A model generated the notes under the pieces. It worked only from the letters and a program-made list of their open reading frames with translations. It had not been told where the DNA came from and did not search any database. From positions 175,164 to 239,163 of the IMG/VR virus record IMGVR_UViG_3300032214_000715: 64,000 nucleotides of DNA; one strand, given 5' to 3'. Positions 42,416 through 49,147 of the stretch are shown here, piece by piece. Position 1 is the first letter of the stretch. The number at the start of each line of letters is the position of its first letter. The position numbers were made by a program, and so were the translations under genes. This DNA is from a virus.

Positions 42416-43873
42416 TCATTTATATTCTAGTTTCTCAAGCGTATAGGGATAATTTGCTTCCCTATAGAACTCTTTTCGTTTAGTTAGATGACGTTTTGCA
42501 AATTTACAACTACTGGTTATGTCCCAGATTTGAACGAAGTCTTTGTCCTCTGCTTTTCTAATGCCTCGCCCAATGCTTTGTATAACTCTGACAAAGCTTT
42601 TTCCGGGTTCCACAAGAACCAGATTAAAAATACGAGGAATATTAATACCCACAGCGGCCACACCATAAGTCGCCACAATAATCTTGTCATCACTAGTCGC
42701 AACTTCATCATATTCTTCTTTGCGTTCTTTTAGTTTTGTTTTGCCACGAATAAACACACTATTTGGTAATCTAGCAATCAACTCTTCTCCGGCAGCAACA
42801 CGATCAACCAATATTAATGTGTTGCCACTTTCTACAATTTTTTCAACCAAACTGCTGATAGTGTCTAGTCGTTTTCCATCAGTAAGTAAGTGAGTCAACT
42901 CACTTTGATAATCACGAAACTCAACGTGATCCTGCATCTGAACGATATTCACATGACACTGTGACAACACACCGGCATTTTGTAATTCGTTGGCACTTAG
43001 TTTACCAATTACTGAGCCTATACAAGTGAATAGCGCTTGACTGGCAAACTTATCTTTTGGTATGGTGCCAGTTAGCCCCCAACGAATCGGAATTTTAGAC
43101 ATCGTTCCGCTTAGCAATTGCTTTAGTGCGTCTGCTTTTACCGAATGGCATTCATCAATCATCAAGCATACTACACCCTCAATAAACTCATCAATAGTTA
43201 TGTCTGCTTCGCCATTCTTGGTGTTCTTTAGTAGATTGTTTAGACTTTGCCAAGTACAAATTGTATGCGTGTGACCTACTTCTTTGCGATCACCAAAATA
43301 GACTCCAACGTCTAACCCAAGATTTCTGTAGTCTGCTTCAGTCTGTGTTACAAGCGATTTGTTTGGCACAATCACTAAAGTTCTTCCGGAATTTTCGCAA
43401 CAATACGATAGTGCGGCCGTAATCAGTGTCTTTCCCGCGCCCGTAGCGACCTCTTGTATTGATTGTGGATTACTTAAGAAATTGTTTACAATGTCAACCT
43501 GATAGTCGCGCAACACTACAGGCTGCCCAACAAGTGGATGCCCCACAGGCCAAGTCTTGTTGGAAAAAGTGGCTTCTGTTATTTGATTAAAACTAAAATT
43601 GGTCTGATAGTCTCTTGTATCGTCTAGTTCAATATCATAATTGTGTTCTTCTAGATAAGGAAGAATTTCTTCTAACAGATTTATATAAGTGCTACCGCCT
43701 AATTGAAAGTAAGATGTTTTACCATTCCAACGTCCAAGTCTGACACTAGGTAGATATTTGGCACCTGGAATTTCATATTCAAATTTCTTTACCAAAGCAC
43801 GACGAGTATCTAAATCCAAGCCCTCTAGCTTGACGTTGACCTCATCGCGTATGATTATTTTACATTTCTTCAT
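42416..43873 (-). CDS. uvsW: UvsW-type DNA helicase (485 aa)
   Basis: SF2 helicase. Residues 1-110 match the UvsW N-terminal domain (YEIPGAKYLPSVRLGRWNGK). Then: LRDYQVDIVNNFL (Q-like motif), Walker A EVATGAGKTLITAA, TLVIVPNKSLVTQTEADY, DECH box LMIDECHSVKAD, motif III WGLTGTIP, VATYGVAAVGINIP and motif VI QSIGRGIRKAED. T4 UvsW migrates branched DNA and unwinds R-loops. I use the ATG at 43873; it lies at the predicted start site of a sigma70-like promoter (43880-43909), without a Shine-Dalgarno. An alternative GTG at 43888 falls inside that promoter. Confidence 0.92.
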   Translation of the reverse strand: MKKCKIIIRDEVNVKLEGLDLDTRRALVKKFEYEIPGAKYLPSVRLGRWNGKTSYFQLGGSTYINLLEEILPYLEEHNYDIELDDTRDYQTNFSFNQITEATFSNKTWPVGHPLVGQPVVLRDYQVDIVNNFLSNPQSIQEVATGAGKTLITAALSYCCENSGRTLVIVPNKSLVTQTEADYRNLGLDVGVYFGDRKEVGHTHTICTWQSLNNLLKNTKNGEADITIDEFIEGVVCLMIDECHSVKADALKQLLSGTMSKIPIRWGLTGTIPKDKFASQALFTCIGSVIGKLSANELQNAGVLSQCHVNIVQMQDHVEFRDYQSELTHLLTDGKRLDTISSLVEKIVESGNTLILVDRVAAGEELIARLPNSVFIRGKTKLKERKEEYDEVATSDDKIIVATYGVAAVGINIPRIFNLVLVEPGKSFVRVIQSIGRGIRKAEDKDFVQIWDITSSCKFAKRHLTKRKEFYREANYPYTLEKLEYK

Positions 43874-43879
43874 TAAAGT

Positions 43880-43909
43880 AGTATACACAATTCACGTGTG
43901 AATTGTCAA
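43880..43909 (-). promoter_or_regulatory. uvsW promoter with embedded operator-like inverted repeat
   Basis: On the minus strand TTGACA (43904-43909), an 18-bp spacer, TATACT (43880-43885). Between and overlapping the boxes lie ACAATTCAC (43887-43895) and GTGAATTGT (43898-43906), a perfect 9-bp inverted repeat with a 2-bp centre, well placed for repressor binding. Confidence 0.65.
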
Positions 43910-43925
43910 ACACATAGTAGCCAAT

Positions 43926-44144
43926 TTATTTGTGTTTTGCTTTTTGTACTACGATCCAATCGTTACGAGAAGTTATTTCTGTGTCGTTATCCAGCACTAT
44001 AGTAGTGCCTTCAACCGCGGTTACTGTTCTTTGTTCGCCGGTTTCTTTGTGTTTGATAACATCACCACGCATAATGCCGCGACCATATGGGTACTTGTAT
44101 TCACTTCCGCCATAACTTTCGGTCAGCAATTCGACTATCTTCAT
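43926..44144 (-). CDS. Small protein with capsid-targeting-like N-terminus (72 aa)
   Basis: MKIVELLTESYGGSEYKYPY resembles the MKxxxELIxEA leader with an LxE cleavage site of T4 head proteins. The rest (GDVIKHKETGEQRTVTAVEG, then IVLDNDTEITSRNDWIVVQK) looks like a small SH3/KOW-type barrel. A perfect TATAAATA (44150-44157) ends 5 nt before the ATG, without a Shine-Dalgarno, so the message is probably leaderless. No terminator is visible between it and uvsW. Confidence 0.7.
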   Translation of the reverse strand: MKIVELLTESYGGSEYKYPYGRGIMRGDVIKHKETGEQRTVTAVEGTTIVLDNDTEITSRNDWIVVQKAKHK

Positions 44145-44149
44145 AGTAT

Positions 44150-44157
44150 TATTTATA
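44150..44157 (-). promoter_or_regulatory. Late promoter TATAAATA, adjacent to ATG
   Basis: Perfect TATAAATA, 5 nt, then ATG. By T4 spacing the start site coincides with the A of the start codon. Confidence 0.7.
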
Positions 44158-44180
44158 CAGAAAGCAAAAAGCCCGCGCTA

Positions 44181-44188
44181 GATAAATA
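44181..44188 (+). promoter_or_regulatory. Late-promoter element GATAAATA (plus strand)
   Basis: GATAAATA facing the HNH endonuclease gene, 63 nt before its ATG. Confidence 0.5.
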
Positions 44189-44251
44189 AAAGTGTAGTTC
44201 GCGAGCCTCGGAAACTCCAACTACTCTAACGCTTATAAGGAGCAATCAGCA

Positions 44252-44902
44252 ATGTTATTTAGTAAAAATAAACGAGATATTTCATATATAAAAATTTGGG
44301 TTGAACATCATGGTCCAATTCCATTAGATAAAAATGGAAGAAGAATGGAAATTCATCACATAGACGGTGATAAAACCAACAATAACATAAACAATCTTCA
44401 ACTACTGACAATTGAAGAACATTTTGATATTCATTACAAACAACAGGACTATGGATCTTGCTATCTAATTGCTATTAGAATGAAAAAATCACCAGAAGAA
44501 ATTTCTGATCTTGCTCGTCAAGCACAATTAAAAAGAGTGACAGACGGAACTCATCATTTTTTAGGCCCTGCTATGAATGCTAAAAGAGTGACAGCCGGAA
44601 CTCATCACTGGCTTGATGGAACAAAGTCCAGAGAGACTCAAAACAATCTTGTGAAAAGCGGAGTACACAGATTTGTCAATTCTGATTGGCAGAAAAATAA
44701 TCAACTCAGTCTAGTTGAGTCAGGAAAGCATAACTTTCTCGGCGGACATTTACAAAAATCATTGGTAAAATCAGGAAAGCATCATTTCGTGACATCCAAT
44801 CCAGGAAAGATTCAGTGGGTGTGCGAGAAATGCGGGAAAGAGGGAAAGGGAAAAACCAATTACGCTCGTTGGCATGGAGAAAATTGCGTAGTAAAAAAAT
44901 AG
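44252..44902 (+). CDS. HNH homing-type endonuclease with five SG/TGxHxF repeats (216 aa)
   Basis: AAGGAG Shine-Dalgarno 9 nt before the ATG. The HNH core is at residues 28-65: PIPLDKNGRRMEIHHIDGDK, then NNNINNLQLLTIEEH. C-terminal to it are five copies of a short unit (RVTDGTHHFLG, RVTAGTHHWLD, LVKSGVHRFVN, LVESGKHNFLG, LVKSGKHHFVT), similar to NUMOD-type DNA-recognition repeats. A final Cys pair (VCEKCGKEGK) and a His/Cys near the end could form a zinc finger. Probably a free-standing mobile endonuclease. It is oriented against its neighbours, supporting independent insertion. Confidence 0.85.
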   Translation: MLFSKNKRDISYIKIWVEHHGPIPLDKNGRRMEIHHIDGDKTNNNINNLQLLTIEEHFDIHYKQQDYGSCYLIAIRMKKSPEEISDLARQAQLKRVTDGTHHFLGPAMNAKRVTAGTHHWLDGTKSRETQNNLVKSGVHRFVNSDWQKNNQLSLVESGKHNFLGGHLQKSLVKSGKHHFVTSNPGKIQWVCEKCGKEGKGKTNYARWHGENCVVKK

Positions 44903-44920
44903 GGAGCAATTGCTCCCTAT
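44899..44920 (-). terminator. Rho-independent terminator of early AAA gene
   Basis: 22-nt perfect palindrome centred on CAATTG with flanking GGGAG/CTCCC arms. On the minus strand it is followed by seven U, 15 nt past the stop at 44936. The plus-strand HNH gene ends inside it. Confidence 0.85.
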
Positions 44921-44935
44921 AACGTGTGATGAATT

Positions 44936-45982
44936 TCAGTTCTTAACGCAGCATGTCTCCAGCGCAAGCATCTTCCAGTCAGTGGGATCAATTCTATACA
45001 GATCAGCAATCTTGAGAGCCATACGCAAACTCAACTCGCGAAGAATTTCTTTATTAGCCCACATGAACTCCAGAATTTCTTCGGATTGATTGTCCAGAAA
45101 TTCGTAATCAGCAAACAGACCGCCAACCACATCTTGACTGGCATCGGTGTGTACCTGACGAATTCTCAACATTTTGTCACGCGAGGTATTGATCGTGAGA
45201 TCCAGATAGTGACACCGAGATTGCAGAGCGGACAAGTGAGCAGCAATCTTCTTAGAGCGACGGTCGCTAAGATCCAGATTCGTCACAAAGATGCACGCCC
45301 CGTTGAACTCAAAATCGGTGGGAATGCCTTCCTTACGAAGAAAAGACGAATCACTATTCCACCAAATACGACGGCGCTTACCCGAATCAAGTGCGGCCTT
45401 CAGAATGTTCAGCGCATCTGGGTCATCAAAAACGTCTACGTCATCAAAGACCAAAACATTCTTACTGTCGCTATACTTGTACAGCAGTGCGTACAAACCG
45501 ATGGCAGTAATAGCGCCCTTGACAATCTCAAAGCGAACACGCTTGCCTGCCAGCTTGTCAAACAGACTTGCCTTTTCCAGTTGAGTCTCAATACCAAACG
45601 ACTTGCCAACGCCAGGAGGGCCAGTAACGATCATAGCACGACAGTCGCCGTTGATCGTAGCCTTGGTCATGGTGTCAAGAATACGAAACCGGCGACGGAT
45701 GCGATCCATGGCCTGCTCGTCAGTTTCATTGGATTCGGTCATAACTTCTGGCGAGAATGCTACAATTTGAGTGGGACGCGAGTTACCGTTGACGAATTCA
45801 ACATCAGCAGAATCGGTGATTTCAATATAAACCTGCTTGGAATCTCCAGGCAGTTGACCGTCATTCTTAACTTGAACACGACCAGGAGTAGAATCCAGAG
45901 GACGAGCCAGCGTGAACATCATGTTCTCAACAGCAAAGTTCATCTTGCGATACACGCCGCGCTTGACAAGAATTTGAGCCAT
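44936..45982 (-). CDS. Early AAA-family ATPase (348 aa)
   Basis: Single AAA module: Walker A TGPPGVGKSFGIETQLE (around residue 120), Walker B NVLVFDDVDVFDDPDALNIL, sensor-1 CIFVTNLDLSD and SALQSRCHYLDL with the arginine-finger region. Residues 1-95 form a separate N-terminal region (KRGVYRKMNFAVENMMFTLA). Similar ATPases occur in many phages without known targets. Two tandem early promoters (46017-46045, 46124-46152) precede it and a terminator follows, so it is a strongly expressed early unit. No protease or nuclease domain is attached. Confidence 0.85.
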   Translation of the reverse strand: MAQILVKRGVYRKMNFAVENMMFTLARPLDSTPGRVQVKNDGQLPGDSKQVYIEITDSADVEFVNGNSRPTQIVAFSPEVMTESNETDEQAMDRIRRRFRILDTMTKATINGDCRAMIVTGPPGVGKSFGIETQLEKASLFDKLAGKRVRFEIVKGAITAIGLYALLYKYSDSKNVLVFDDVDVFDDPDALNILKAALDSGKRRRIWWNSDSSFLRKEGIPTDFEFNGACIFVTNLDLSDRRSKKIAAHLSALQSRCHYLDLTINTSRDKMLRIRQVHTDASQDVVGGLFADYEFLDNQSEEILEFMWANKEILRELSLRMALKIADLYRIDPTDWKMLALETCCVKN

Positions 45983-46016
45983 TTCGTTGATTCCTTATCT
46001 AACTGTCTAGAGAATG

Positions 46017-46045
46017 ATTATAGTTGATTTTTGATTTATTGTCAA
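46017..46045 (-). promoter_or_regulatory. Early sigma70 promoter (AAA gene, proximal)
   Basis: TTGACA (46040-46045), 17-bp spacer, perfect TATAAT (46017-46022) on the minus strand, with ATAAATC directly after the -35 box as in the other early cassettes. Confidence 0.85.
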
Positions 46046-46123
46046 AAAATTTCGGAAGAAATTTATTGAAAAAATCAGCGAGTCAGTGTTGTTCGGAACT
46101 GTCTCTATCAACTCAACAACAAT

Positions 46124-46152
46124 AGTATATCACTGCGTTGATTTATTGTCAA
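46124..46152 (-). promoter_or_regulatory. Early sigma70 promoter (AAA gene, distal)
   Basis: TTGACA (46147-46152), 17-bp spacer, TATACT (46124-46129) on the minus strand. Its -35 box lies just before the stop of gene 46156. The 80 nt between the two promoters contain no open frame I can support. Confidence 0.75.
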
Positions 46153-46155
46153 ATT

Positions 46156-46908
46156 TCAGACAAAAATCTTGACGCGGTTAAATTGAGTCTTACCGTCGGT
46201 ATGATGAGCCTTGACAGTACCCTGAGCGGCAATCTTGCTTCCAACTTCAGGGTTAGACTTGTTGGAGAAGAAAACAACCTGATCATTGTCAGTAATCATA
46301 GTGACGAAATAGCAAGCCCATTGCTGACTATACACTGTACGAACGACTTCGCCCTTGAACGAAACCTTATCACCAACTTGTCCGACATGTCCACCTCGGG
46401 CATCGGCAATACGATCCTCTACCGATTGGCGAACTGTAGCACGTTCGTAACCTTGGGGCAGATACGCAACCGTACCCAGATCACGTTCGCTCACAGTTTC
46501 ACTGTTGGCAAGAGCAAGAGCCTTGGCATCAAATTCATTCAACACCTTGCCACCAAGAATCTTGAACATCAGACCCTTGTAATGTGTGCGGATCTTCTCG
46601 CCCATTTCACGGTCAAAGTCCGTAAGGGTAGATTGATCGGCAAGCATACGAACCATCAGTTCACGATTACTTTGCTTGGGAACAGCAACGCCATCAGCAT
46701 CAAGAGTGTAGGCACCAGCCTTGATATACTCATTTCCGACCGCACGATAGGCAGCGTAAGCAGCAGCAAACACCGTGCTGGTATCGTACATCATGGGTTG
46801 AGAACGCACGTAACGTTGGCTGCGTGTCGGCTTATAGCCTTCATCTGCTTGACACAGGGCCTTGACTTGAGAATTGGTCATACCAGAAACATCAACAAAA
46901 CCAGCCAT
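46156..46908 (-). CDS. Early phage protein with OB-fold-like C-terminus (250 aa)
   Basis: The N-terminal half is helical (MTNSQVKALCQADEGYKPTR, STVFAAAYAAYRAVGNEYIK, MVRMLADQSTLTDFDREMGE). Residues about 180-250 (GDKVSFKGEVVRTVYSQQWA, FVTMITDNDQVVFFSNKSNP, GSKIAAQGTVKAHHTDGKTQ, FNRVKIFV) have the strand pattern of an OB fold. That pattern often marks nucleic-acid binding in phage early proteins. Own early promoter at 46940-46968 and a GGAG ribosome site. Function not known. Confidence 0.78.
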   Translation of the reverse strand: MAGFVDVSGMTNSQVKALCQADEGYKPTRSQRYVRSQPMMYDTSTVFAAAYAAYRAVGNEYIKAGAYTLDADGVAVPKQSNRELMVRMLADQSTLTDFDREMGEKIRTHYKGLMFKILGGKVLNEFDAKALALANSETVSERDLGTVAYLPQGYERATVRQSVEDRIADARGGHVGQVGDKVSFKGEVVRTVYSQQWACYFVTMITDNDQVVFFSNKSNPEVGSKIAAQGTVKAHHTDGKTQFNRVKIFV

Positions 46909-46939
46909 TTCGTACTCCGTTGTCTAACTCAGTGAATAC

Positions 46940-46968
46940 AGTATATCAAAATCCGTATTATTTGTCAA
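46940..46968 (-). promoter_or_regulatory. Early sigma70 promoter of gene 46156-46908
   Basis: TTGACA (46963-46968), 17 bp, TATACT (46940-46945) on the minus strand, followed by the shared leader GTATTCACTGAGTTAGA and a GGAG site. Confidence 0.85.
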
Positions 46969-47246
46969 ATATTGCCGCAGGCTACATCAACCCGCAGATC
47001 GTGAATGCTGCCAAAGTATTCATTGACCAGCGTCTTCTTGCTCTCAGTGACCTTGTAGCGACCATAACGGTTCTTCTTGGCATTGATCACTCGTCCCTTG
47101 AACAAGAGCGTAGTGCTGGCATCATTACGAACCATTTCGACTTGTCGCATCGTTTCCAACCGCAGAGCACCCTGCTCTGCTCGGGCTAGGGCAAGGTCCT
47201 TTTCCAAAGAATCAATACGCTGTTGGATCTGTTCGAACTTGCTCAT
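46965..47246 (-). CDS. Small early protein with coiled-coil N-terminus (93 aa)
   Basis: Residues 1-40 are a heptad-like helix (MSKFEQIQQRIDSLEKDLAL, then ARAEQGALRLETMRQVEMVR). Residues 45-93 (TTLLFKGRVINAKKNRYGRY, then KVTESKKTLVNEYFGSIHDL) look beta-rich. Its 3' end overlaps the -35 box of the next promoter. Own early promoter at 47280-47308. Function unknown. Confidence 0.72.
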   Translation of the reverse strand: MSKFEQIQQRIDSLEKDLALARAEQGALRLETMRQVEMVRNDASTTLLFKGRVINAKKNRYGRYKVTESKKTLVNEYFGSIHDLRVDVACGNI

Positions 47247-47279
47247 TTCGTTTACTCCGTTATCTAACTCAACAAATAC

Positions 47280-47308
47280 AGTATATCACCAAACCGATTT
47301 ACTGTCAA
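47280..47308 (-). promoter_or_regulatory. Early sigma70 promoter of gene 46965-47246
   Basis: TTGACA (47303-47308), 17 bp, TATACT (47280-47285) on the minus strand, then a leader with GAGTTAGA and GGAG as in neighbouring cassettes. Confidence 0.85.
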
Positions 47309-47757
47309 ATTTTGAAACAAAGCCTAGATTTGATTTCTATGAAAAACTGATGGTACTTTGCCATACGGGCAATGTCCTTTTCACTGACCCCCTTCAGTCG
47401 GCGAATGTCGGTGTTGTGTCGAAGGTCTGCCATCTTGACACGCATAGCATCCTCACTAGCAAAGACACCTTCCTTGTATTCTTCGTAGGTCTGACCAGGG
47501 ACTTTTGTCAGTGCGCGGATACCACTGATTACTCTCTCACTGATGCCCGCGTCACGAAGGTCCTTGTATGTGACACTAGTGTCCTCGATAACATCGTGAC
47601 CTAGTGCGATACACATCAGTTCCTCATCATCGGTCTTGAGATAATGCATGACCTTAAGAGGGTGAAGAATGTAGGGATTGCCACCTTTGTCAAATTGATC
47701 GGCATGAGCATTAGTCGCAATGACTAGCATCTTGCCTAACATTTCACCTTTTCTCAT
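47305..47757 (-). CDS. HD-domain alarmone hydrolase, SpoT/MESH1-like (150 aa)
   Basis: Carries the metal-dependent (p)ppGpp 3'-pyrophosphohydrolase motifs: NAHADQFDKGGNPYILHPLK (H32), ALGHDVIEDT (H54, D55, E58, D59) and VKMADLRHNTD (D111, N115). In SpoT and MESH1 these positions bind Mn2+ and the substrate. The synthetase, TGS and ACT domains are absent, so it is a stand-alone hydrolase, slightly shorter than MESH1 (about 180 aa). Own early promoter at 47787-47815. It probably lowers host alarmone levels early in infection; the exact nucleotide substrate is inferred. Confidence 0.85.
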   Translation of the reverse strand: MRKGEMLGKMLVIATNAHADQFDKGGNPYILHPLKVMHYLKTDDEELMCIALGHDVIEDTSVTYKDLRDAGISERVISGIRALTKVPGQTYEEYKEGVFASEDAMRVKMADLRHNTDIRRLKGVSEKDIARMAKYHQFFIEIKSRLCFKI

Positions 47758-47786
47758 TTTTCGGTCCTTTCTTTTACTGTAGTTAC

Positions 47787-47815
47787 AGTATACTACCGAA
47801 CCGATTATTTGTCAA
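47787..47815 (-). promoter_or_regulatory. Early sigma70 promoter of alarmone hydrolase gene
   Basis: TTGACA (47810-47815), 17 bp, TATACT (47787-47792) on the minus strand. The leader differs from the other cassettes after TATACTGTA, but AAAGGACC provides a ribosome site. Confidence 0.85.
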
Positions 47816-48087
47816 GCAGTCTCTAGCATGTTGGCAGGAACACGCCAACGAGTCATTCCTGTATCAACAACTACATTCTTGGTCATGATCTTGGATACCT
47901 TACCAACTTCAGTCTGTCCCGTACGGCTATTGACGAACTTCACCATAGAACCAATCGTTACGGAACGACGAGTCTGCTTTGCCAAATTACCACGTGCGAA
48001 CTTCACCGCAGAAATAATAGAATTCAACTGTTCATTGGTCAAGGACCCGAACATGATGCTAGAATTGATTTCTTGAATAGTAGCCAT
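47812..48087 (-). CDS. Small early protein with SH3/KOW-like barrel (91 aa)
   Basis: N-terminal helices (MATIQEINSSIMFGSLTNEQ, LNSIISAVKFARGNLAKQTR), then a barrel-like segment VTIGSMVKFVNSRTGQTEVG, KVSKIMTKNVVVDTG and WRVPANMLETA. This combination is common among small phage proteins of unknown function and resembles KOW-type nucleic-acid binding. Own early promoter at 48122-48150 with the shared leader and AGGAG. Confidence 0.75.
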   Translation of the reverse strand: MATIQEINSSIMFGSLTNEQLNSIISAVKFARGNLAKQTRRSVTIGSMVKFVNSRTGQTEVGKVSKIMTKNVVVDTGMTRWRVPANMLETA

Positions 48088-48121
48088 TTCGTTTACTCCT
48101 GTTTTCTAACTCAGTGAATAC

Positions 48122-48150
48122 AGTATATCAAAAATCGGATTTATTGTCAA
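48122..48150 (-). promoter_or_regulatory. Early sigma70 promoter of gene 47812-48087
   Basis: TTGACA (48145-48150), 17 bp, TATACT (48122-48127) on the minus strand. The leader from TATACTGTATTCA through GAGTTAGA to AGGAG is nearly the same as upstream of 46156 and 48147. Confidence 0.85.
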
Positions 48151-48500
48151 ACCCCGAGAACTTCGCGTTCCTCTTCGGACAACTTATTCAGTGCTGCCCT
48201 GCGAAGCATAGCCCTACGCTCGGCTTCGGCAGCCTGTGCTTCCTCACGGTCCAGAACGAATTCCAGATCGTAGAGTACTTCATCGGTTACTCCGTCGTAT
48301 TCCAACGCAAGGATGAAACCCTCATTATTCAGAGTTGCATCGAACATTCCGCGTCGAACGAAAACATCACCGCCCAACTTGTTCAAGCGTTCCAGAGCAG
48401 CCATCAATCGTGCAGGGTACGTCGCCCGGGCTTCTGCGATCTGCGCGTTCCGCAGTGCGTCACGTTCTGCCATCAGTTCTGCTTTAGTCTTACGTGCCAT
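48147..48500 (-). CDS. Small early Ala/Glu/Arg-rich protein (117 aa)
   Basis: Start set at ATG 48500 because GGAG lies 7 nt upstream; an upstream in-frame start would lie inside the promoter. Helical N-terminus (MARKTKAELMAERDALRNAQ), a short beta region (GGDVFVRRGMFDATLNNEGF), then a helical, highly charged end (EAQAAEAERRAMLRRAALNK). Own early promoter at 48530-48558. No family recognised. Codons look more G+C-rich than in the late genes. Confidence 0.72.
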   Translation of the reverse strand: MARKTKAELMAERDALRNAQIAEARATYPARLMAALERLNKLGGDVFVRRGMFDATLNNEGFILALEYDGVTDEVLYDLEFVLDREEAQAAEAERRAMLRRAALNKLSEEEREVLGV

Positions 48501-48529
48501 TTTGTGCTCCTGTTTTCTAACTTGAATAC

Positions 48530-48558
48530 AGTATATCAAAAAACGGATTTATTGTCAA
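48530..48558 (-). promoter_or_regulatory. Early sigma70 promoter of gene 48147-48500
   Basis: TTGACA (48553-48558), 17 bp, TATACT (48530-48535) on the minus strand, starting just past the stop of the upstream small gene. Confidence 0.85.
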
Positions 48559-48559
48559 A

Positions 48560-48730
48560 TTACTGAGACTCAACGCTACATTCGCATTCATAATCAGTCG
48601 ACTTACGATTAGGATTTTTCTCCCACTCGGCCCAGGCAGCTTCCTCAATTTCATCTTCGCTTGCTTCATTCAAAACATCAAAGACAACACGATAGGTTAC
48701 AGTCTCGGTAAAAATAGCAACGCGGCGCAT
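48560..48730 (-). CDS. Small early acidic protein (56 aa)
   Basis: ATG at 48730, 11 nt after the upstream stop; weak GGAC ribosome site. Product: MRRVAIFTETVTYRVVFDVL, then NEASEDEIEEAAWAEWEKNP and a tail with two Cys (YECECSVESQ). The start looks like two beta strands and a helix follows, a size and composition common among phage early host-takeover proteins. Third gene of the unit driven by the promoter at 49148. Confidence 0.68.
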   Translation of the reverse strand: MRRVAIFTETVTYRVVFDVLNEASEDEIEEAAWAEWEKNPNRKSTDYECECSVESQ

Positions 48731-48741
48731 TTGTTTGTCCT

Positions 48742-49002
48742 TTACAGAGTATTCAGTGTCGCTTGTAGTTCAGTAAAAGTCTTATAGACTTGAGAGCCAT
48801 CACGACTAGTACGCAAGATCATAAAGTTACGATTGTAGATTTCTACAGTGGCATCTAATGTGCGAGCGCGACCAAAAGTGATGGCAAGATACTTGCGTCC
48901 ATTCTTACTGGTCTGCTCACTGGTAAGAATGCCGTATGGCGCATTGAAATTTCTAGACTTGACAAACGTTTCAATCGCCGAAAGTATTGCTTGACTGTTC
49001 AT
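48742..49002 (-). CDS. Small early protein, unknown function (86 aa)
   Basis: Sequence: MNSQAILSAIETFVKSRNFN, GILTSEQTSKNGRKYLAITF, ARTLDATVEIYNRNFMILRT, then QVYKTFTELQATLNTL. Helix then beta sheet, no recognised family. Starts 3 nt after the stop of the 37-codon gene upstream. Shares the early promoter at 49148-49176. Confidence 0.7.
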   Translation of the reverse strand: MNSQAILSAIETFVKSRNFNAPYGILTSEQTSKNGRKYLAITFGRARTLDATVEIYNRNFMILRTSRDGSQVYKTFTELQATLNTL

Positions 49003-49005
49003 TCT

Positions 49006-49119
49006 TCAACCAAATTCATTGTAAATTTGAATATCTTGCTCGTATTGTTCAACAAAAGCGAGAAAAGCAGCATCTTCATCGTGCTGTTGATCCGTCAACT
49101 CTGGCTGTGTAGTGTTCAT
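49006..49119 (-). CDS. Very small early peptide (37 aa)
   Basis: ATG at 49119 with GGAG 6 nt upstream, directly after an early promoter (49148-49176). Product: MNTTQPELTDQQHDEDAAFL, then AFVEQYEQDIQIYNEFG, strongly acidic. A good promoter, ribosome site and 3-nt spacing to the next gene support translation. Function unknown. Confidence 0.6.
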   Translation of the reverse strand: MNTTQPELTDQQHDEDAAFLAFVEQYEQDIQIYNEFG

Positions 49120-49147
49120 CAACATCTCCAACTGATTCAATACTGGT

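Noticed and set aside
44161-44251. GC-rich stretch before the HNH gene considered as a tRNA or structured RNA
   Set aside because: No acceptor stem, anticodon or TPsiC loop can be formed. No tRNA-like sequence was found elsewhere in the window.
45086-46027. 313-codon plus-strand open frame opposite the early AAA ATPase gene
   Set aside because: It is fully antisense to a gene with clear Walker motifs and promoters, has no Shine-Dalgarno or recognisable protein pattern, and arises from the codon usage of the real gene. The 265-codon plus-strand frame at 46138-46935 is rejected for the same reason.
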